Notes: a model not told the origin generated them from the sequence alone. 64,000 nt of DNA from JAXMDT01 sp046348685 (GCA_046348685.1 JAXMDT010000009.1:1-64000); one strand, 5' to 3'. Positions 1 to 8,974 are shown, counted from the stretch's first letter. A program made the numbers and translations.

Positions 1-611
1 ATATCAAACATATTACCGAGCAAGGGGTTGAAGTCTGCGTCGTTGTCGGCGGCGGTAATATTTACCGAGGCATCTCCGGTGCAGCGCGCGGTATGGAGCG
101 CTCAAGTGCCGATTACATGGGCATGCTTGCCACCGTACTCAACGCCCTCGCCATTCAGAATGCTTTGGAGCGCATCGATGTCGATACGCGCGTACTTTCC
201 GCCATTCATATGATGGAAATTTGCGAGCCGTATATCCGCCGCCGGGCCATTCGCCACCTTGAGCGCGGACGCGTCGTGATCTTCGCGGCTGGAACGGGCA
301 ACCCCTTTTTCACCACCGATACGGCGGCAGCACTCCGCGCCAGTGAAATGGGCTGCGATGTCATGATGAAAGCAACGCAGGTGGACGGCGTCTACTCTGC
401 CGATCCCAAGAAAGATCCCAAAGCCGAGCGTTTCGATACGCTGACATATTACGATGTACTCGCCCGTGACCTGAAGGTTATGGATGCTTCGGCTATTGCC
501 CTCGCCCGCGACAGCAAAATTCCCGTGATCGTGTTCTCGATCCATGAAAACGATGCGATTACACGGGTGGTGAACGGCGAAGGCAAATACACCATTATCC
601 AAGATGAATAG
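1..611 (+). CDS. pyrH: UMP kinase, 5'-truncated by the window edge
   Basis: Uridylate kinase of the amino-acid-kinase fold, making UDP from UMP and ATP for cytosolic pyrimidine synthesis. The frame is already open at base 3. It shows the glycine-rich GGGNIYRG phosphate loop at once, then AAGTGNPFFTTDTAA and the KATQVDGVYSADPKK segment typical of bacterial PyrH. The start codon lies before the window. The stop is followed after 8 bases by frr, the usual pyrH-frr pairing, so the two are probably co-transcribed. Identification is from conserved motifs and context. Confidence 0.96.
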   Translation, partial: IKHITEQGVEVCVVVGGGNIYRGISGAARGMERSSADYMGMLATVLNALAIQNALERIDVDTRVLSAIHMMEICEPYIRRRAIRHLERGRVVIFAAGTGNPFFTTDTAAALRASEMGCDVMMKATQVDGVYSADPKKDPKAERFDTLTYYDVLARDLKVMDASAIALARDSKIPVIVFSIHENDAITRVVNGEGKYTIIQDE

Positions 612-619
612 AGGATTTT

Positions 620-1174
620 ATGACCAGTAATCTCGATGAACTCAAACGCCGGATGGAAGGCGCAATCAAAACGCTGCATCATGATTTTTCAGGACTGCGC
701 ACCGGTCGCGCATCCGTGAACCTGCTTGATGGCATTCAGGTTGAAGCCTACGGCTCTTACATGCCGATCACACAGATGGCCAGCCTGAGCGCGCCGGAAC
801 CACGCCTTCTCACCGTGCAGGTCTGGGATAAAGGCAATGTGAAAGCCGTTGAGAAGGCAATCGCCAATGCAGGCCTTGGCCTCAATCCGATGGCGGACGG
901 CCAGCTGATTCGCGTGCCGTTGCCCGAACTCTCTGAAGAACGCCGCAAAGAGCTCGCAAAAATCGCGGCTAAATTTGCTGAAAATGCCCGGGTCGCTGTG
1001 CGTAACGTGCGCCGCGATGGTATGGATGCACTGAAAAAAGACGAAAAAGACAAAGTCATTTCCGAGGACGAGCATAAGAAAAAGGCCGATGAAGTGCAGA
1101 AAGCAACCGATCTTTACATTAAGAAGATCGATGAGACGCTGGCGCAAAAAGAAAAGGACATCATGCAGGTGTGA
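620..1174 (+). CDS. frr: Ribosome recycling factor
   Basis: RRF splits post-termination ribosomes together with EF-G. The 184-residue length matches the family. The N-terminal ...LKRRMEGAIKTLHHDFSGLRTGRAS segment contains the conserved LRTGRAS motif, and the C-terminal half is the expected charged helix bundle (VRNVRRDGMDALKK, EDEHKKKADEVQKATD). A purine-rich AGAGGAT sequence precedes the ATG. It sits directly behind pyrH and ahead of a small membrane protein gene and uppS, the standard alphaproteobacterial order apart from the extra gene. Confidence 0.97.
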   Translation: MTSNLDELKRRMEGAIKTLHHDFSGLRTGRASVNLLDGIQVEAYGSYMPITQMASLSAPEPRLLTVQVWDKGNVKAVEKAIANAGLGLNPMADGQLIRVPLPELSEERRKELAKIAAKFAENARVAVRNVRRDGMDALKKDEKDKVISEDEHKKKADEVQKATDLYIKKIDETLAQKEKDIMQV

Positions 1175-1186
1175 TGCAATTTTCCG

Positions 1187-1699
1187 ATGCCAATCACCCA
1201 CAAATCCTTTCCGTTTTACCTTTTGTTCTGGCTAGTCGTTTGTAGCATCGCCGCCGGCCCGAGCTTTTTTTTCGGATTGATTGATAAGCATGATATTTTC
1301 GCCATGGCATTAGGGGTATTGATCTTCGTGTTACTCTACGCTGCTATCAATTATAGCGACATGTATACGAACTGCGTTACCAGGCACCCTCTCTTGTACA
1401 AAGCGTTGCATATCGGATTTGGCCTGCGGATTTTTATATCGCTGGGAACCGTATTGGTGATGGTTCTGCCCTTTCTCTCACCTGTGATGTTTATTGATTT
1501 CCTTTCCGGCATCCTATCGCTTAAAATCAGCCAATTTTTGTTTGGTGAAGGGCCTCAGCGCGAATTTCTGCCAACTTTAGTCACCACCATGACACAAGGC
1601 CTGCTGCTCAGCGTACTAACCGTTATAGCCAGTCTCATAATCTGGGCCTTGCTCGCAATCAAGCACATGTTCCGCAAACCGATTGAAAGCGCGGCATAA
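1187..1699 (+). CDS. Unknown four-helix membrane protein
   Basis: I do not recognise this 170-residue protein. It is very hydrophobic, with about four likely membrane segments near residues 8-30, 36-55, 73-103 and 133-158 and a short basic C-terminus (KHMFRKPIESAA). It is wedged between frr and uppS, 12 bases after frr, and its TAA overlaps a possible uppS ATG. It is therefore almost certainly part of the envelope/isoprenoid operon. A role in the inner membrane next to lipid-carrier synthesis is only inferred from position. Confidence 0.75.
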   Translation: MPITHKSFPFYLLFWLVVCSIAAGPSFFFGLIDKHDIFAMALGVLIFVLLYAAINYSDMYTNCVTRHPLLYKALHIGFGLRIFISLGTVLVMVLPFLSPVMFIDFLSGILSLKISQFLFGEGPQREFLPTLVTTMTQGLLLSVLTVIASLIIWALLAIKHMFRKPIESAA

Positions 1700-1719
1700 T
1701 GCTGTCCAAAGGAAAGCCA

Positions 1720-2448
1720 ATGGCTGCACCGGTTACAGAGGGATACCCCCAGCATATTGCCATCATCATGGATGGTAACGGCCGCTGGGCGAAAGCGAAA
1801 GGACTTGCCCGCACTCTCGGCCATCGCCAGGGTGCGGAAACGCTTCGTTCAACGATGCGCGCCTGCCAGGAGCTTGGCGTCAAATATCTCACCGTCTATG
1901 CGTTTTCGTCGGAAAACTGGCAGCGCCCTGAGGACGAAGTCAGCGAATTGATGCGCCTTCTCGCCTTTTATCTGCAGGGCGAAGTCAAAACGCTGCGTGA
2001 AAATGATATCCGGCTGAAGATCATCGGCGACCGTTCACGGCTGTCGGATGCCGTTAAAAAGCAGATCGACAAGGCAGAGGAAAATACCGCGCATTGCCAG
2101 TCTTTTCAATTAACCGTCTGTCTTAGCTATGGTGCACGGCAGGAATTGATACATGCCATCCAGGATATTGCCAGAGATGTTGCCAACGGCGCAGTAAAAC
2201 CTGACGCAATCGATGAAGCCATGCTGGAGAGCCGGCTTTATACATATGAGCTTCCGGTTCCTGATTTATTGATCCGTACCGGCGGCGAGCACCGCCTGAG
2301 TAATTTTTTATTATGGCAATCAGCCTATACTGAACTTTATTTTACCGATACATTATGGCCTGATTTCACACGTGAGCATTTGCAGGAAGCGTGTGAGGAT
2401 TTTGCCAAACGGGAACGCCGCTATGGACGTACAAGCGATCAAAAATAA
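1720..2448 (+). CDS. uppS: Undecaprenyl diphosphate synthase
   Basis: cis-Prenyltransferase that extends farnesyl diphosphate with isopentenyl diphosphate to the C55 carrier for peptidoglycan. It has the substrate loop HIAIIMDGNGRWA with the catalytic Asp, the FSSENWQRP motif and the C-terminal RTGGEHRLSNFLLWQ signature. The ATG at 1720 was chosen because AAAGGAAAG lies just upstream. An in-frame ATG at 1699 overlaps the previous stop and would add seven residues. The 3' end overlaps cdsA, giving translational coupling. Confidence 0.95.
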   Translation: MAAPVTEGYPQHIAIIMDGNGRWAKAKGLARTLGHRQGAETLRSTMRACQELGVKYLTVYAFSSENWQRPEDEVSELMRLLAFYLQGEVKTLRENDIRLKIIGDRSRLSDAVKKQIDKAEENTAHCQSFQLTVCLSYGARQELIHAIQDIARDVANGAVKPDAIDEAMLESRLYTYELPVPDLLIRTGGEHRLSNFLLWQSAYTELYFTDTLWPDFTREHLQEACEDFAKRERRYGRTSDQK

Positions 2449-3163
2449 ATTATTCAGCGCCGATTCGGAGCTGAAGCGCCGCATTATCACTGGCGGCGCA
2501 CTCGCCGTGGCTACCTTTGCATTCATTATTCTTGGCGGATTTCCGTTTTACGCGCTGATTATATTAGCGGCTGTTTACATGCACCAGGAATGGCAAGCCC
2601 TAACCGTTACAAACGGTAATTTTTGGAAAATCGCCGGCATTTTCTATGTTGTCCTGCCGTGTTCCTCGCTTATTGTACTGCGCCAAATGGCATTTGAAGG
2701 CACCGTTATCGATGCGGCGAGCTTGGAATATATGACCAGACCTTATCTCACGCCGCTGCTTGCTTTATTTCCGATTATCACCGTCGCAGCAACCGACATC
2801 GGTGCTTACATCGCCGGTAAATTGATTGGCGGCCCTAAGCTGGCGCCAAGCATCAGCCCCGGCAAGACATGGGCGGGGCTAATCGGCGGCATGCTTTCCG
2901 CATCTGTTGCAGGCGTGATACTGTTTCCTTTCACGCCGTTTCCGCATAGTTTCATGAGCGGACTCGGTGTTGGTGCACTGCTGGCGTTACTGGCGCAAAT
3001 GGGTGATTTGTTTGAATCCTGGCTGAAGCGTCAAGCAGGCGTCAAAGATAGCGGAACATTATTCCCCGGGCATGGTGGCATTCTTGACAGAGTAGATGGG
3101 CATGCCATTGCAATTCCTGTGTTTACACTTCTGGCATGGATGGCCGGAGGCATCGTGCCGTGA
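2423..3163 (+). CDS. cdsA: Phosphatidate cytidylyltransferase
   Basis: CDP-diacylglycerol synthase, the entry point of phospholipid synthesis in the inner membrane. It has about 246 residues and is strongly hydrophobic. It ends with the CTP-transferase signature region (LKRQAGVKDSG...PGHGGILDRVDG). The start at 2423 (MDVQAIK) lies inside the last codons of uppS. An upstream in-frame ATG at 2372 would overlap uppS by more than 70 bases and is less likely. The stop overlaps the GTG of dxr by four bases (GTGA). Confidence 0.95.
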   Translation: MDVQAIKNKLFSADSELKRRIITGGALAVATFAFIILGGFPFYALIILAAVYMHQEWQALTVTNGNFWKIAGIFYVVLPCSSLIVLRQMAFEGTVIDAASLEYMTRPYLTPLLALFPIITVAATDIGAYIAGKLIGGPKLAPSISPGKTWAGLIGGMLSASVAGVILFPFTPFPHSFMSGLGVGALLALLAQMGDLFESWLKRQAGVKDSGTLFPGHGGILDRVDGHAIAIPVFTLLAWMAGGIVP

Positions 3164-4350
3164 ACAAATCCGTGACGCTGCAAGCCAACCGCTCCAACCG
3201 CCGTATCGTTTCCATATTGGGTGTTACCGGTTCTATCGGTCAGACTACCCTGAACTTAATCGAAGCGAATCCGCAGGCGTTTGCGCTCGATACCATCACG
3301 GCGGAAAATAATGTTGAGCAGCTGGCGTTCCTCGCCCGCCGCGTCAAGCCGAAACACGTCGTGATCGGCAACCCGGACCATTATCAGCAATTAAAAGATA
3401 TGCTGGATAACACCGGCATTGATATTGCCGCAGGACGCCAGGCCATCATTGAAGCTGCTAAACGTCCGGTTGATATGGTTGTCAGCGGAATTATGGGCAT
3501 CGCCGGGCTGGAGCCGGTGTTCGCCGCCATTGATGCGGGTCATACGGTTGCACTGGCAACGAAAGAATGTCTTGTAGCAGCAGGTGCGCTGCTCATGCGC
3601 ACCGCTGCCGAAAAGAACGTCGCGATTCTCCCGATCGATTCTGAGCATAATGCAGTATTTCAGCTGTTGGCCGGTCAGGATGAAAAAGCGATCCGTGCGA
3701 TTACATTAACAGCATCCGGCGGCCCATTCCGTACATATACGGCAGAGGCGCTGAAAACCGTGACACCGGAAGAAGCGGTCCGCCATCCCAACTGGCAGAT
3801 GGGCGCGAAGATTTCGGTCGATTCTGCGACCCTTATGAACAAAGGCTTGGAAATGATCGAGGCATTTCACCTCTTCCCTGTAAAAGCCGAACAGATTCAG
3901 ATTGTTATCCACCCGCAATCCATCGTTCATGCGTTGGTGCATTTTCAGGACAGTTCTATTTTCGCGCATCTCAGCGCGCCGGACATGAGCGTACCGATTT
4001 CCTATTGCCTTGGGTATCCTGAGCGCCTGCACTCGGCAACTCCCCTGCTTGATCTTACCGCTATCGGTGCGTTAGTGTTTGAAAGGCCGGACACAATCCG
4101 CTTTCCGTGCCTGCAACTCGCCTATGACGCGCTGGAACAGGGGCGCGGCGCACCTTGTGTTCTAAATGCCGCGAATGAGATTGCCGTCGGCGCGTTCCTT
4201 GACAATAGCCTTTCTTTTAACGATATCCCGATCGTTATTTCAAAAACGCTGGCCTCGCTTGATGAGGAAGCGGCTACATCGCTCGAAGACGCGCTTGCAC
4301 TCGACGGTCTGGCACGAACAAAAGCGTTAGAGTATATTAGAGGGCTGTAG
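3160..4350 (+). CDS. dxr: 1-deoxy-D-xylulose 5-phosphate reductoisomerase
   Basis: Second step of the MEP isoprenoid pathway: it converts DXP to MEP with NADPH and a divalent metal. It shows the NADPH loop GVTGSIGQTTL, the metal/substrate segments PIDSEHNA and SVDSATLMNKGLEMIEA, and ATKECLVAAG. A GTG start at 3160 overlapping the cdsA stop gives about 396 residues, the usual length. An ATG at 3136 is possible but lies deeper in cdsA. With uppS upstream and rseP downstream this is the classic alphaproteobacterial envelope operon. Confidence 0.95.
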   Translation: MNKSVTLQANRSNRRIVSILGVTGSIGQTTLNLIEANPQAFALDTITAENNVEQLAFLARRVKPKHVVIGNPDHYQQLKDMLDNTGIDIAAGRQAIIEAAKRPVDMVVSGIMGIAGLEPVFAAIDAGHTVALATKECLVAAGALLMRTAAEKNVAILPIDSEHNAVFQLLAGQDEKAIRAITLTASGGPFRTYTAEALKTVTPEEAVRHPNWQMGAKISVDSATLMNKGLEMIEAFHLFPVKAEQIQIVIHPQSIVHALVHFQDSSIFAHLSAPDMSVPISYCLGYPERLHSATPLLDLTAIGALVFERPDTIRFPCLQLAYDALEQGRGAPCVLNAANEIAVGAFLDNSLSFNDIPIVISKTLASLDEEAATSLEDALALDGLARTKALEYIRGL

Positions 4351-4360
4351 AGGACTATCC

Positions 4361-5461
4361 ATGGAATTATTACATACGCTTGCTTCGTTTTTTATCATCA
4401 TCTCCGTCATCGTGTTCATCCACGAATTCGGGCATTTTATCATTGCCCGCTGGTGCGGTGTTAAAATCGAAGCGTTTTCCATCGGCTTTGGCAAAGAAGT
4501 TATCGGCTGGAACGACAAGCATGGAACACGCTGGAAAATCAGCGCCCTGCCCCTCGGCGGCTACGTCAAAATGTTTGGCGACTCCTCTGAAGCTAGCACG
4601 CCTGATAAAGACAAAATGGAACAGATGACGGAGGAAGAAAAGGCCGTCAGTTTTCATTTCAAGCCACTTTGGAAAAAAGCAGCGATCGTCGTTGCAGGAC
4701 CAGTCTTTAATTTTATTCTAACCATCGCTATTTTTACAGGCTTTCTATTTAGCTATGGGCTTGAGACTACTGATCCGATTGTCGGCGATGTGATGAAAGG
4801 TTCCGCCGCTGAAGAAGCAGGCCTCGTCTCCGGTGACCGCGTGCTTAAAATTGATGGCAAGAAGGTCGAGCATTTCAGCGATATTCCGCGTCTCATAGCG
4901 ACTAATCTTGGCACCGAAATCCATATCATTATTAACCGTAGCGGTGAGACGAAAGATGTTTTGCTGACGCCGCGTTCAACTGAAGAAACCGATGCGCTGG
5001 GCAACAAAATTTCACGTCCGATGATCGGCATCAAAAGCCAGCGTCTGATGTATAAAGATGTCGGCTTGTCGCGTGCGCTATTGGAGGCAGTCAAGAAAAC
5101 CTGGCAGATTACGGCAACGACCTTCGATTATCTGGGGCAGATGATTGCCGGTGACCGCAGCGCCAAGGAGCTCAAAGGCCCGCTCGGTATCGCCAAGCTT
5201 TCCGGCCAGGCGGCGGATCAGGGCTTTTATACGATTCTCTGGTTCATTGCCATGCTCTCGGCCAACCTTGGAATGGTCAACCTTTTCCCGATTCCACCGC
5301 TTGATGGCGGCCATCTGCTTTATTACACTATTGAAGGCTTGCGTGGACGTCCGATGGCGGAGCGTTTTCAGGAATACGGTTTCCGTGCCGGATTTGCAGT
5401 TATCATCTGCTTGATGGTGTTTACGGTATTCAACGACCTGAAACAGATGTTCTTCAGCTAG
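4361..5461 (+). CDS. rseP: RseP-type site-2 metalloprotease (M50)
   Basis: Inner-membrane zinc protease that cuts transmembrane anti-sigma factors and signal-peptide remnants. The HEFGH zinc motif lies in the first membrane helix (about residue 22). A single PDZ-like region follows (GSAAEEAGLVSGDRVLKIDG), and the C-terminal membrane motif NLFPIPPLDGGHL supplies the third zinc ligand. Length is 366 residues. AGAGGA precedes the ATG, 10 bases after dxr. Most relatives have bamA next; here the neighbour is the convergent tgt gene, overlapping by eight bases. Confidence 0.95.
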   Translation: MELLHTLASFFIIISVIVFIHEFGHFIIARWCGVKIEAFSIGFGKEVIGWNDKHGTRWKISALPLGGYVKMFGDSSEASTPDKDKMEQMTEEEKAVSFHFKPLWKKAAIVVAGPVFNFILTIAIFTGFLFSYGLETTDPIVGDVMKGSAAEEAGLVSGDRVLKIDGKKVEHFSDIPRLIATNLGTEIHIIINRSGETKDVLLTPRSTEETDALGNKISRPMIGIKSQRLMYKDVGLSRALLEAVKKTWQITATTFDYLGQMIAGDRSAKELKGPLGIAKLSGQAADQGFYTILWFIAMLSANLGMVNLFPIPPLDGGHLLYYTIEGLRGRPMAERFQEYGFRAGFAVIICLMVFTVFNDLKQMFFS

Positions 5462-6545
5462 CTTTCCAGCTACGTGCAAATTCAGCGATTCGTTTTTCCT
5501 GAATAGCGGTGCGGATTTCCTGCATGAGCCATTGGTAGAAATAAAGATTGTGCCAGGTGAGCAGGATCGGCCCCAGCATTTCATCCGCTTTGAATAAATG
5601 ATGCAAATAGGCCCGGCTATATTTGCTGACCGGGCAATCCGGGTGGTTCCATAGGGGGCGTTTATCGTCAGCATGTGCCGCGTTCTTGATATTGATCTCG
5701 CCTTCCGGCGTATAGGCCCTGCCAAACCTGCCCGAGCGTGTCGGAATAACGCAGTCGAACATATCAACGCCGCGCAGCACGGCGCCGATAATATCGGACG
5801 GTTTGCCTACACCCATCAAATAGCGCGGCGTTTCTGAAGGCAGCATATCTACTGCATAATCGAGCACAGAGAACATCACATCCTGTCCCTCGCCTACGGC
5901 CAGGCCGCCGATCGCATAGCCATCAAATCCTATATCGACAAGCGCCTTGGAGGATTCTTCACGCAAATGGCGAAACATGCTCCCTTGCTGAATACCGAAG
6001 GCGTGATAGCCCTCACGTTTTTGAAAGGCCATCTTGCTACGCTGCGCCCAGCGCATCGAAAGCCGCATGGATTTAGCCGCATCCTCTTCAGTACAGGGAT
6101 AAGACGTACATTCATCGAACACCATGCTGATGTCGCTGCCGAGCAAATACTGGATTTCCATCGCACGTTCAGGCGTCAGGTGATGCTCGCTGCCGTCGAT
6201 ATGCGATTTGAACATGACACCATCTTCCGAGATCTTCCGCATCTCGCCAAGCGACATCACCTGAAACCCCCCAGAATCGGTTAAGATCGGCTTGTTCCAC
6301 TGCATAAAACGATGCAGCCCGCCCTGTGACGCAATTCGCTCTGCGCCCGGGCGCAGCATCAGATGATACGTATTGCCGAGAAGAATGTCGGCGCCTGTCG
6401 CATTCACCATTTCCGGCGTCATACCTTTCACCGTCGCCGCCGTGCCAACCGGCATGAAAGCGGGCGTGCGTATATCGCCGTGAGCCGTTTGCAAAATCCC
6501 AGTGCGCGCCAGATTATCGGTAGAGAGAATAGAAAAATGACTCAT
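5454..6545 (-). CDS. tgt: Queuine/preQ1 tRNA-guanine transglycosylase
   Basis: Exchanges guanine-34 of GUN-anticodon tRNAs for preQ1 in queuosine synthesis. It shows TDSGGFQVMSL, GGLAVGEG and the nucleophile region MFDCVIPTRSGR. The start MSHFSIL at 6545 lies 14 bases after the queA stop; a longer reading would run into queA. Oddity: the C-terminal zinc site, normally CxCxxC plus a distant His, reads HPDCPVSKYSRAYLHH. Only one Cys is in place, although the later His (TWHNLYFYQ) is kept. Co-directional with queA; queH lies elsewhere in the window. Confidence 0.94.
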   Translation of the reverse strand: MSHFSILSTDNLARTGILQTAHGDIRTPAFMPVGTAATVKGMTPEMVNATGADILLGNTYHLMLRPGAERIASQGGLHRFMQWNKPILTDSGGFQVMSLGEMRKISEDGVMFKSHIDGSEHHLTPERAMEIQYLLGSDISMVFDECTSYPCTEEDAAKSMRLSMRWAQRSKMAFQKREGYHAFGIQQGSMFRHLREESSKALVDIGFDGYAIGGLAVGEGQDVMFSVLDYAVDMLPSETPRYLMGVGKPSDIIGAVLRGVDMFDCVIPTRSGRFGRAYTPEGEINIKNAAHADDKRPLWNHPDCPVSKYSRAYLHHLFKADEMLGPILLTWHNLYFYQWLMQEIRTAIQEKRIAEFARSWKAS

Positions 6546-6559
6546 AGCACCGTGATGTA

Positions 6560-7594
6560 CTAAGTTTCCGCCTGCGGTTCCAGCAAACATGCATCGCCGT
6601 AGGAATAAAACCGGTAATCGTGCTCTATAGCGTGAGCATAGGCATCTTTCATGCGCTCCAGTCCAGCAAAAGCCGCAACCAGCATAAAAAGCGTGGATTT
6701 CGGCAGATGGAAATTGGTCAGCAGCCGATCTACTACCTTGAAACGGTAACCGGGCGTAATGAAAATGGCAGTTTCTCCGGAGAAAGGCTGCACCTGTCTT
6801 GTATCATTCGCCGCTGATTCCAACAATCGCAGCGAAGTTGTGCCGACGGCAACGATTTTCCCACCCGCTTTTCGCGTATGATTGATGAGATCCGCTGTTT
6901 CGGACGAAACCTCCCCCCACTCGCTATGCATTACATGGTCTGCCGTGTCCTCGGTTTTGACCGGCAGAAACGTGCCACCGCCGACATGCAGCGTGACAAA
7001 GGCAGTATTAATGCCGTGCGCTGTCAAATCTTCGAGCAATGTCTTTGTGAAGTGCAGCCCCGCCGTTGGCGCGGCGACAGAACCCTCCGTTTTGGCATAA
7101 ACGGTTTGGTAACGCGTTTTATCGGACTCGTCAGGAGTGTCATGCCGCGGGATGTAAGGCGGCAGCGGCATTTGACCATATTTATCCAGAAGCGGCAGAA
7201 TATTTTTCTGTTCGAATGCGATCTGCACCAATCCTTGCTTAGTTTTTTCTTTTACAATCGCACTGAAGTTTGCGGCAAAGGTAATCTTATCGCCCGGTTT
7301 GAGTTTTTTAGCAGGCCGTGCAAACGTTTCCCAGATTCCGCCATCCTTGTTCTTATGCAGCAGAATTTCAATCTTTGCTTCGCCGCGTTTGCCATAAAGA
7401 CGGGCCGGAATCACTTTGGATTGATTGAAAATGAGTAAATCACCAGGTGAGAGCAACGTCGGTAGATCTCTCACCTGACGATCATAAAAACAGGCTTTGC
7501 CGACGCAGAGCAACTTAGATGCATCACGCGGCTCTGCAGGATAGGAAGCAATGCGGTCTTCAGGCAGGTGGAAATCGAAAAGATCAACACGCAT
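6560..7594 (-). CDS. queA: S-adenosylmethionine:tRNA ribosyltransferase-isomerase
   Basis: Adds the cyclopentene ring from the ribose of SAM to preQ1-modified tRNA, giving epoxyqueuosine. It has 344 residues, the usual length. It begins MRVDLFDFHLPEDRIASYPAEPRD and contains FNQSKVIPARLYG, GSVAAPTAGLHFT, HVGGGTFLPV and TNFHLPKSTL, all hallmarks of QueA. It is followed by tgt after 14 bases and preceded by a cyclophilin gene ending 15 bases upstream, so cyclophilin-queA-tgt is likely one transcript. Confidence 0.96.
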   Translation of the reverse strand: MRVDLFDFHLPEDRIASYPAEPRDASKLLCVGKACFYDRQVRDLPTLLSPGDLLIFNQSKVIPARLYGKRGEAKIEILLHKNKDGGIWETFARPAKKLKPGDKITFAANFSAIVKEKTKQGLVQIAFEQKNILPLLDKYGQMPLPPYIPRHDTPDESDKTRYQTVYAKTEGSVAAPTAGLHFTKTLLEDLTAHGINTAFVTLHVGGGTFLPVKTEDTADHVMHSEWGEVSSETADLINHTRKAGGKIVAVGTTSLRLLESAANDTRQVQPFSGETAIFITPGYRFKVVDRLLTNFHLPKSTLFMLVAAFAGLERMKDAYAHAIEHDYRFYSYGDACLLEPQAET

Positions 7595-7609
7595 GAAGAC
7601 CGCTATAAT

Positions 7610-8149
7610 TTACTTCACGTCAGCTGCAACGCGCAGGGAAACGATTTTATCGGGATCGGTGACCTGACCGTCCTGGCCATCACCTTTTTTGATTTTATCA
7701 ACATATTGCATGCCTTCAGTGACGCGACCAAACACCGTGTACTGATTATCGAGAAAGCGCGAATCTGCGAGCACAATGAAAAACTGGCTGTCAGCGCTAT
7801 CCGGATCGGAAGCTCGTGCCATGGAAACGGCGCCGCGCGTATGTTTTTCATCATTGAATTCCGCTTTTAGATTTTTCCCTGAACCGCCCATGCCCGTGCC
7901 GGACGGATCCCCTGTTTGAGCCATAACTCCATCGATCACACGGTGAAAGACAATACCGTCATAAAATTTCTGCCGTGCCAGTTCCTTGATACGGGCGACC
8001 GTATTCGGCGCTTTATTCGGATAAAGCTCGATCACGACGCGGCCATCTTTGAGATCAAGATATAGGGTATTTTCAGGGTCAAGTGCCGAAGCGGGATTCG
8101 AAGCCATAAGTAATCCTACGGTAAAAAGTGAAAGCAGAAATTTAAACAT
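7610..8149 (-). CDS. Secreted cyclophilin-type peptidyl-prolyl isomerase
   Basis: Catalyses cis-trans isomerisation at proline peptide bonds, probably in the periplasm. Residues 1-22 form a signal peptide (MFKFLLSLFTVGLLMASNPASA). The catalytic core has FHRVIDGVMAQTGDP, GGSGKNLKAEF, SQFFIVL and FLDNQYTVFGRV. Two cyclophilin genes (ppiA/ppiB type) are common in this phylum and I cannot tell which this is. Upstream AGGAGG-like sequence precedes the ATG. First gene of the cyclophilin-queA-tgt set. Confidence 0.92.
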   Translation of the reverse strand: MFKFLLSLFTVGLLMASNPASALDPENTLYLDLKDGRVVIELYPNKAPNTVARIKELARQKFYDGIVFHRVIDGVMAQTGDPSGTGMGGSGKNLKAEFNDEKHTRGAVSMARASDPDSADSQFFIVLADSRFLDNQYTVFGRVTEGMQYVDKIKKGDGQDGQVTDPDKIVSLRVAADVK

Positions 8150-8188
8150 GTGTAACCTCCTACATGAATAGGAATCTACGAATAGGAG

Positions 8189-8653
8189 TTATACCTGCGA
8201 TTGCAAGAAATTTTGCGCACCATACGCTTTTATCTGGGCAAGCTGTGCTTCCAGCCACTCAATATGTTTTTCCTCGCTTGCCAGAATATCCTCAATAATA
8301 TTCGTGCTGGTCGGATCATGCGCCTCGCCGACAATAACGTGCGCTGCCAGCAAGTCTTTTTTTGCTTTATATTCCATATTAAGATCGCTCTGCAGCATTT
8401 CCTCTACATGCTCACCGATCATCAGGCGGCCAACATCCTGAAAATTAGGAAGCCCGCCGATCATCAGGATGCGCTGCGTCAGCTTGTCTGCGTGCTTCAT
8501 CTCATCGATGGATTCTTCGTATTGTTTTTCGGCAAGCTTGAAATATCCCTGATGCCGCAGGATACGCGAATGCAGGAAATATTGATTGATTGCTGTCAGC
8601 TCGTTCTTAAGAATAATATTCAGCTGCTCTACGACAACATTGGATTTAGCCAT
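8189..8653 (-). CDS. bfr: Bacterioferritin
   Basis: Iron-storage protein forming a 24-subunit shell with intersubunit haem. The 154 residues keep the dinuclear ferroxidase ligands at the E. coli positions: E18, E51, H54, E94, E127 and H130. Met52, the haem ligand, is present. A G-rich GGGGGT sequence precedes the ATG. It lies downstream of bfd, in the same direction, and both are preceded by a Fur-like box, which is consistent with iron-dependent control. Confidence 0.95.
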   Translation of the reverse strand: MAKSNVVVEQLNIILKNELTAINQYFLHSRILRHQGYFKLAEKQYEESIDEMKHADKLTQRILMIGGLPNFQDVGRLMIGEHVEEMLQSDLNMEYKAKKDLLAAHVIVGEAHDPTSTNIIEDILASEEKHIEWLEAQLAQIKAYGAQNFLQSQV

Positions 8654-8701
8654 AAGTTACCCCCGTTAGAAAAACCTAGTCGATTGAATTTACACTGGCA
8701 A

Positions 8702-8905
8702 TCAAGAATGTTTGCGTGGGCCCGTAGCGCTTGCAGCGCCTGAAATGACATGTGATACAAGCCTTTCCTCTACTTCTGGCACGCACATGCCGCACTTGGG
8801 GTTGCAGCCTAAGGCTTGATAGACCTCGCTATGGTTCACGGCCCCTTCTGCAATAGCCGCATCAATATCTTTCTCACGAAGACCATTACAAAGACAAATA
8901 TACAT
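8702..8905 (-). CDS. bfd: Bacterioferritin-associated ferredoxin
   Basis: Small [2Fe-2S] protein that reduces the haem of bacterioferritin to release stored iron. It has 67 residues, with cluster cysteines C4, C6, C38 and C41 at the same numbers as in E. coli Bfd and one extra Cys at 34. It begins MYICLCNGLREKDI. The bfd-bfr order in one direction, with a Fur-like box at about 8924-8942 just upstream of the start, fits iron-starvation induction. Confidence 0.93.
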   Translation of the reverse strand: MYICLCNGLREKDIDAAIAEGAVNHSEVYQALGCNPKCGMCVPEVEERLVSHVISGAASATGPRKHS

Positions 8906-8923
8906 GAAACCCGTAACTCAGTT

Positions 8924-8942
8924 GCGAATGATTATCATTATA
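8924..8942 (-). promoter_or_regulatory. Fur-like box upstream of bfd-bfr
   Basis: The 19 bases match the classic Fur consensus (inverted GATAATGAT-type repeat) at 15 of 19 positions, including an uninterrupted AATGATTATCATTAT core. It lies 19-37 bases before the bfd start. Function as an iron-regulated operator is inferred from match and context; alphaproteobacteria may use Fur or Irr here. Confidence 0.7.
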
Positions 8943-8974
8943 AGCAGCATAATTTGTCTACGCAAGTAGCAAGC

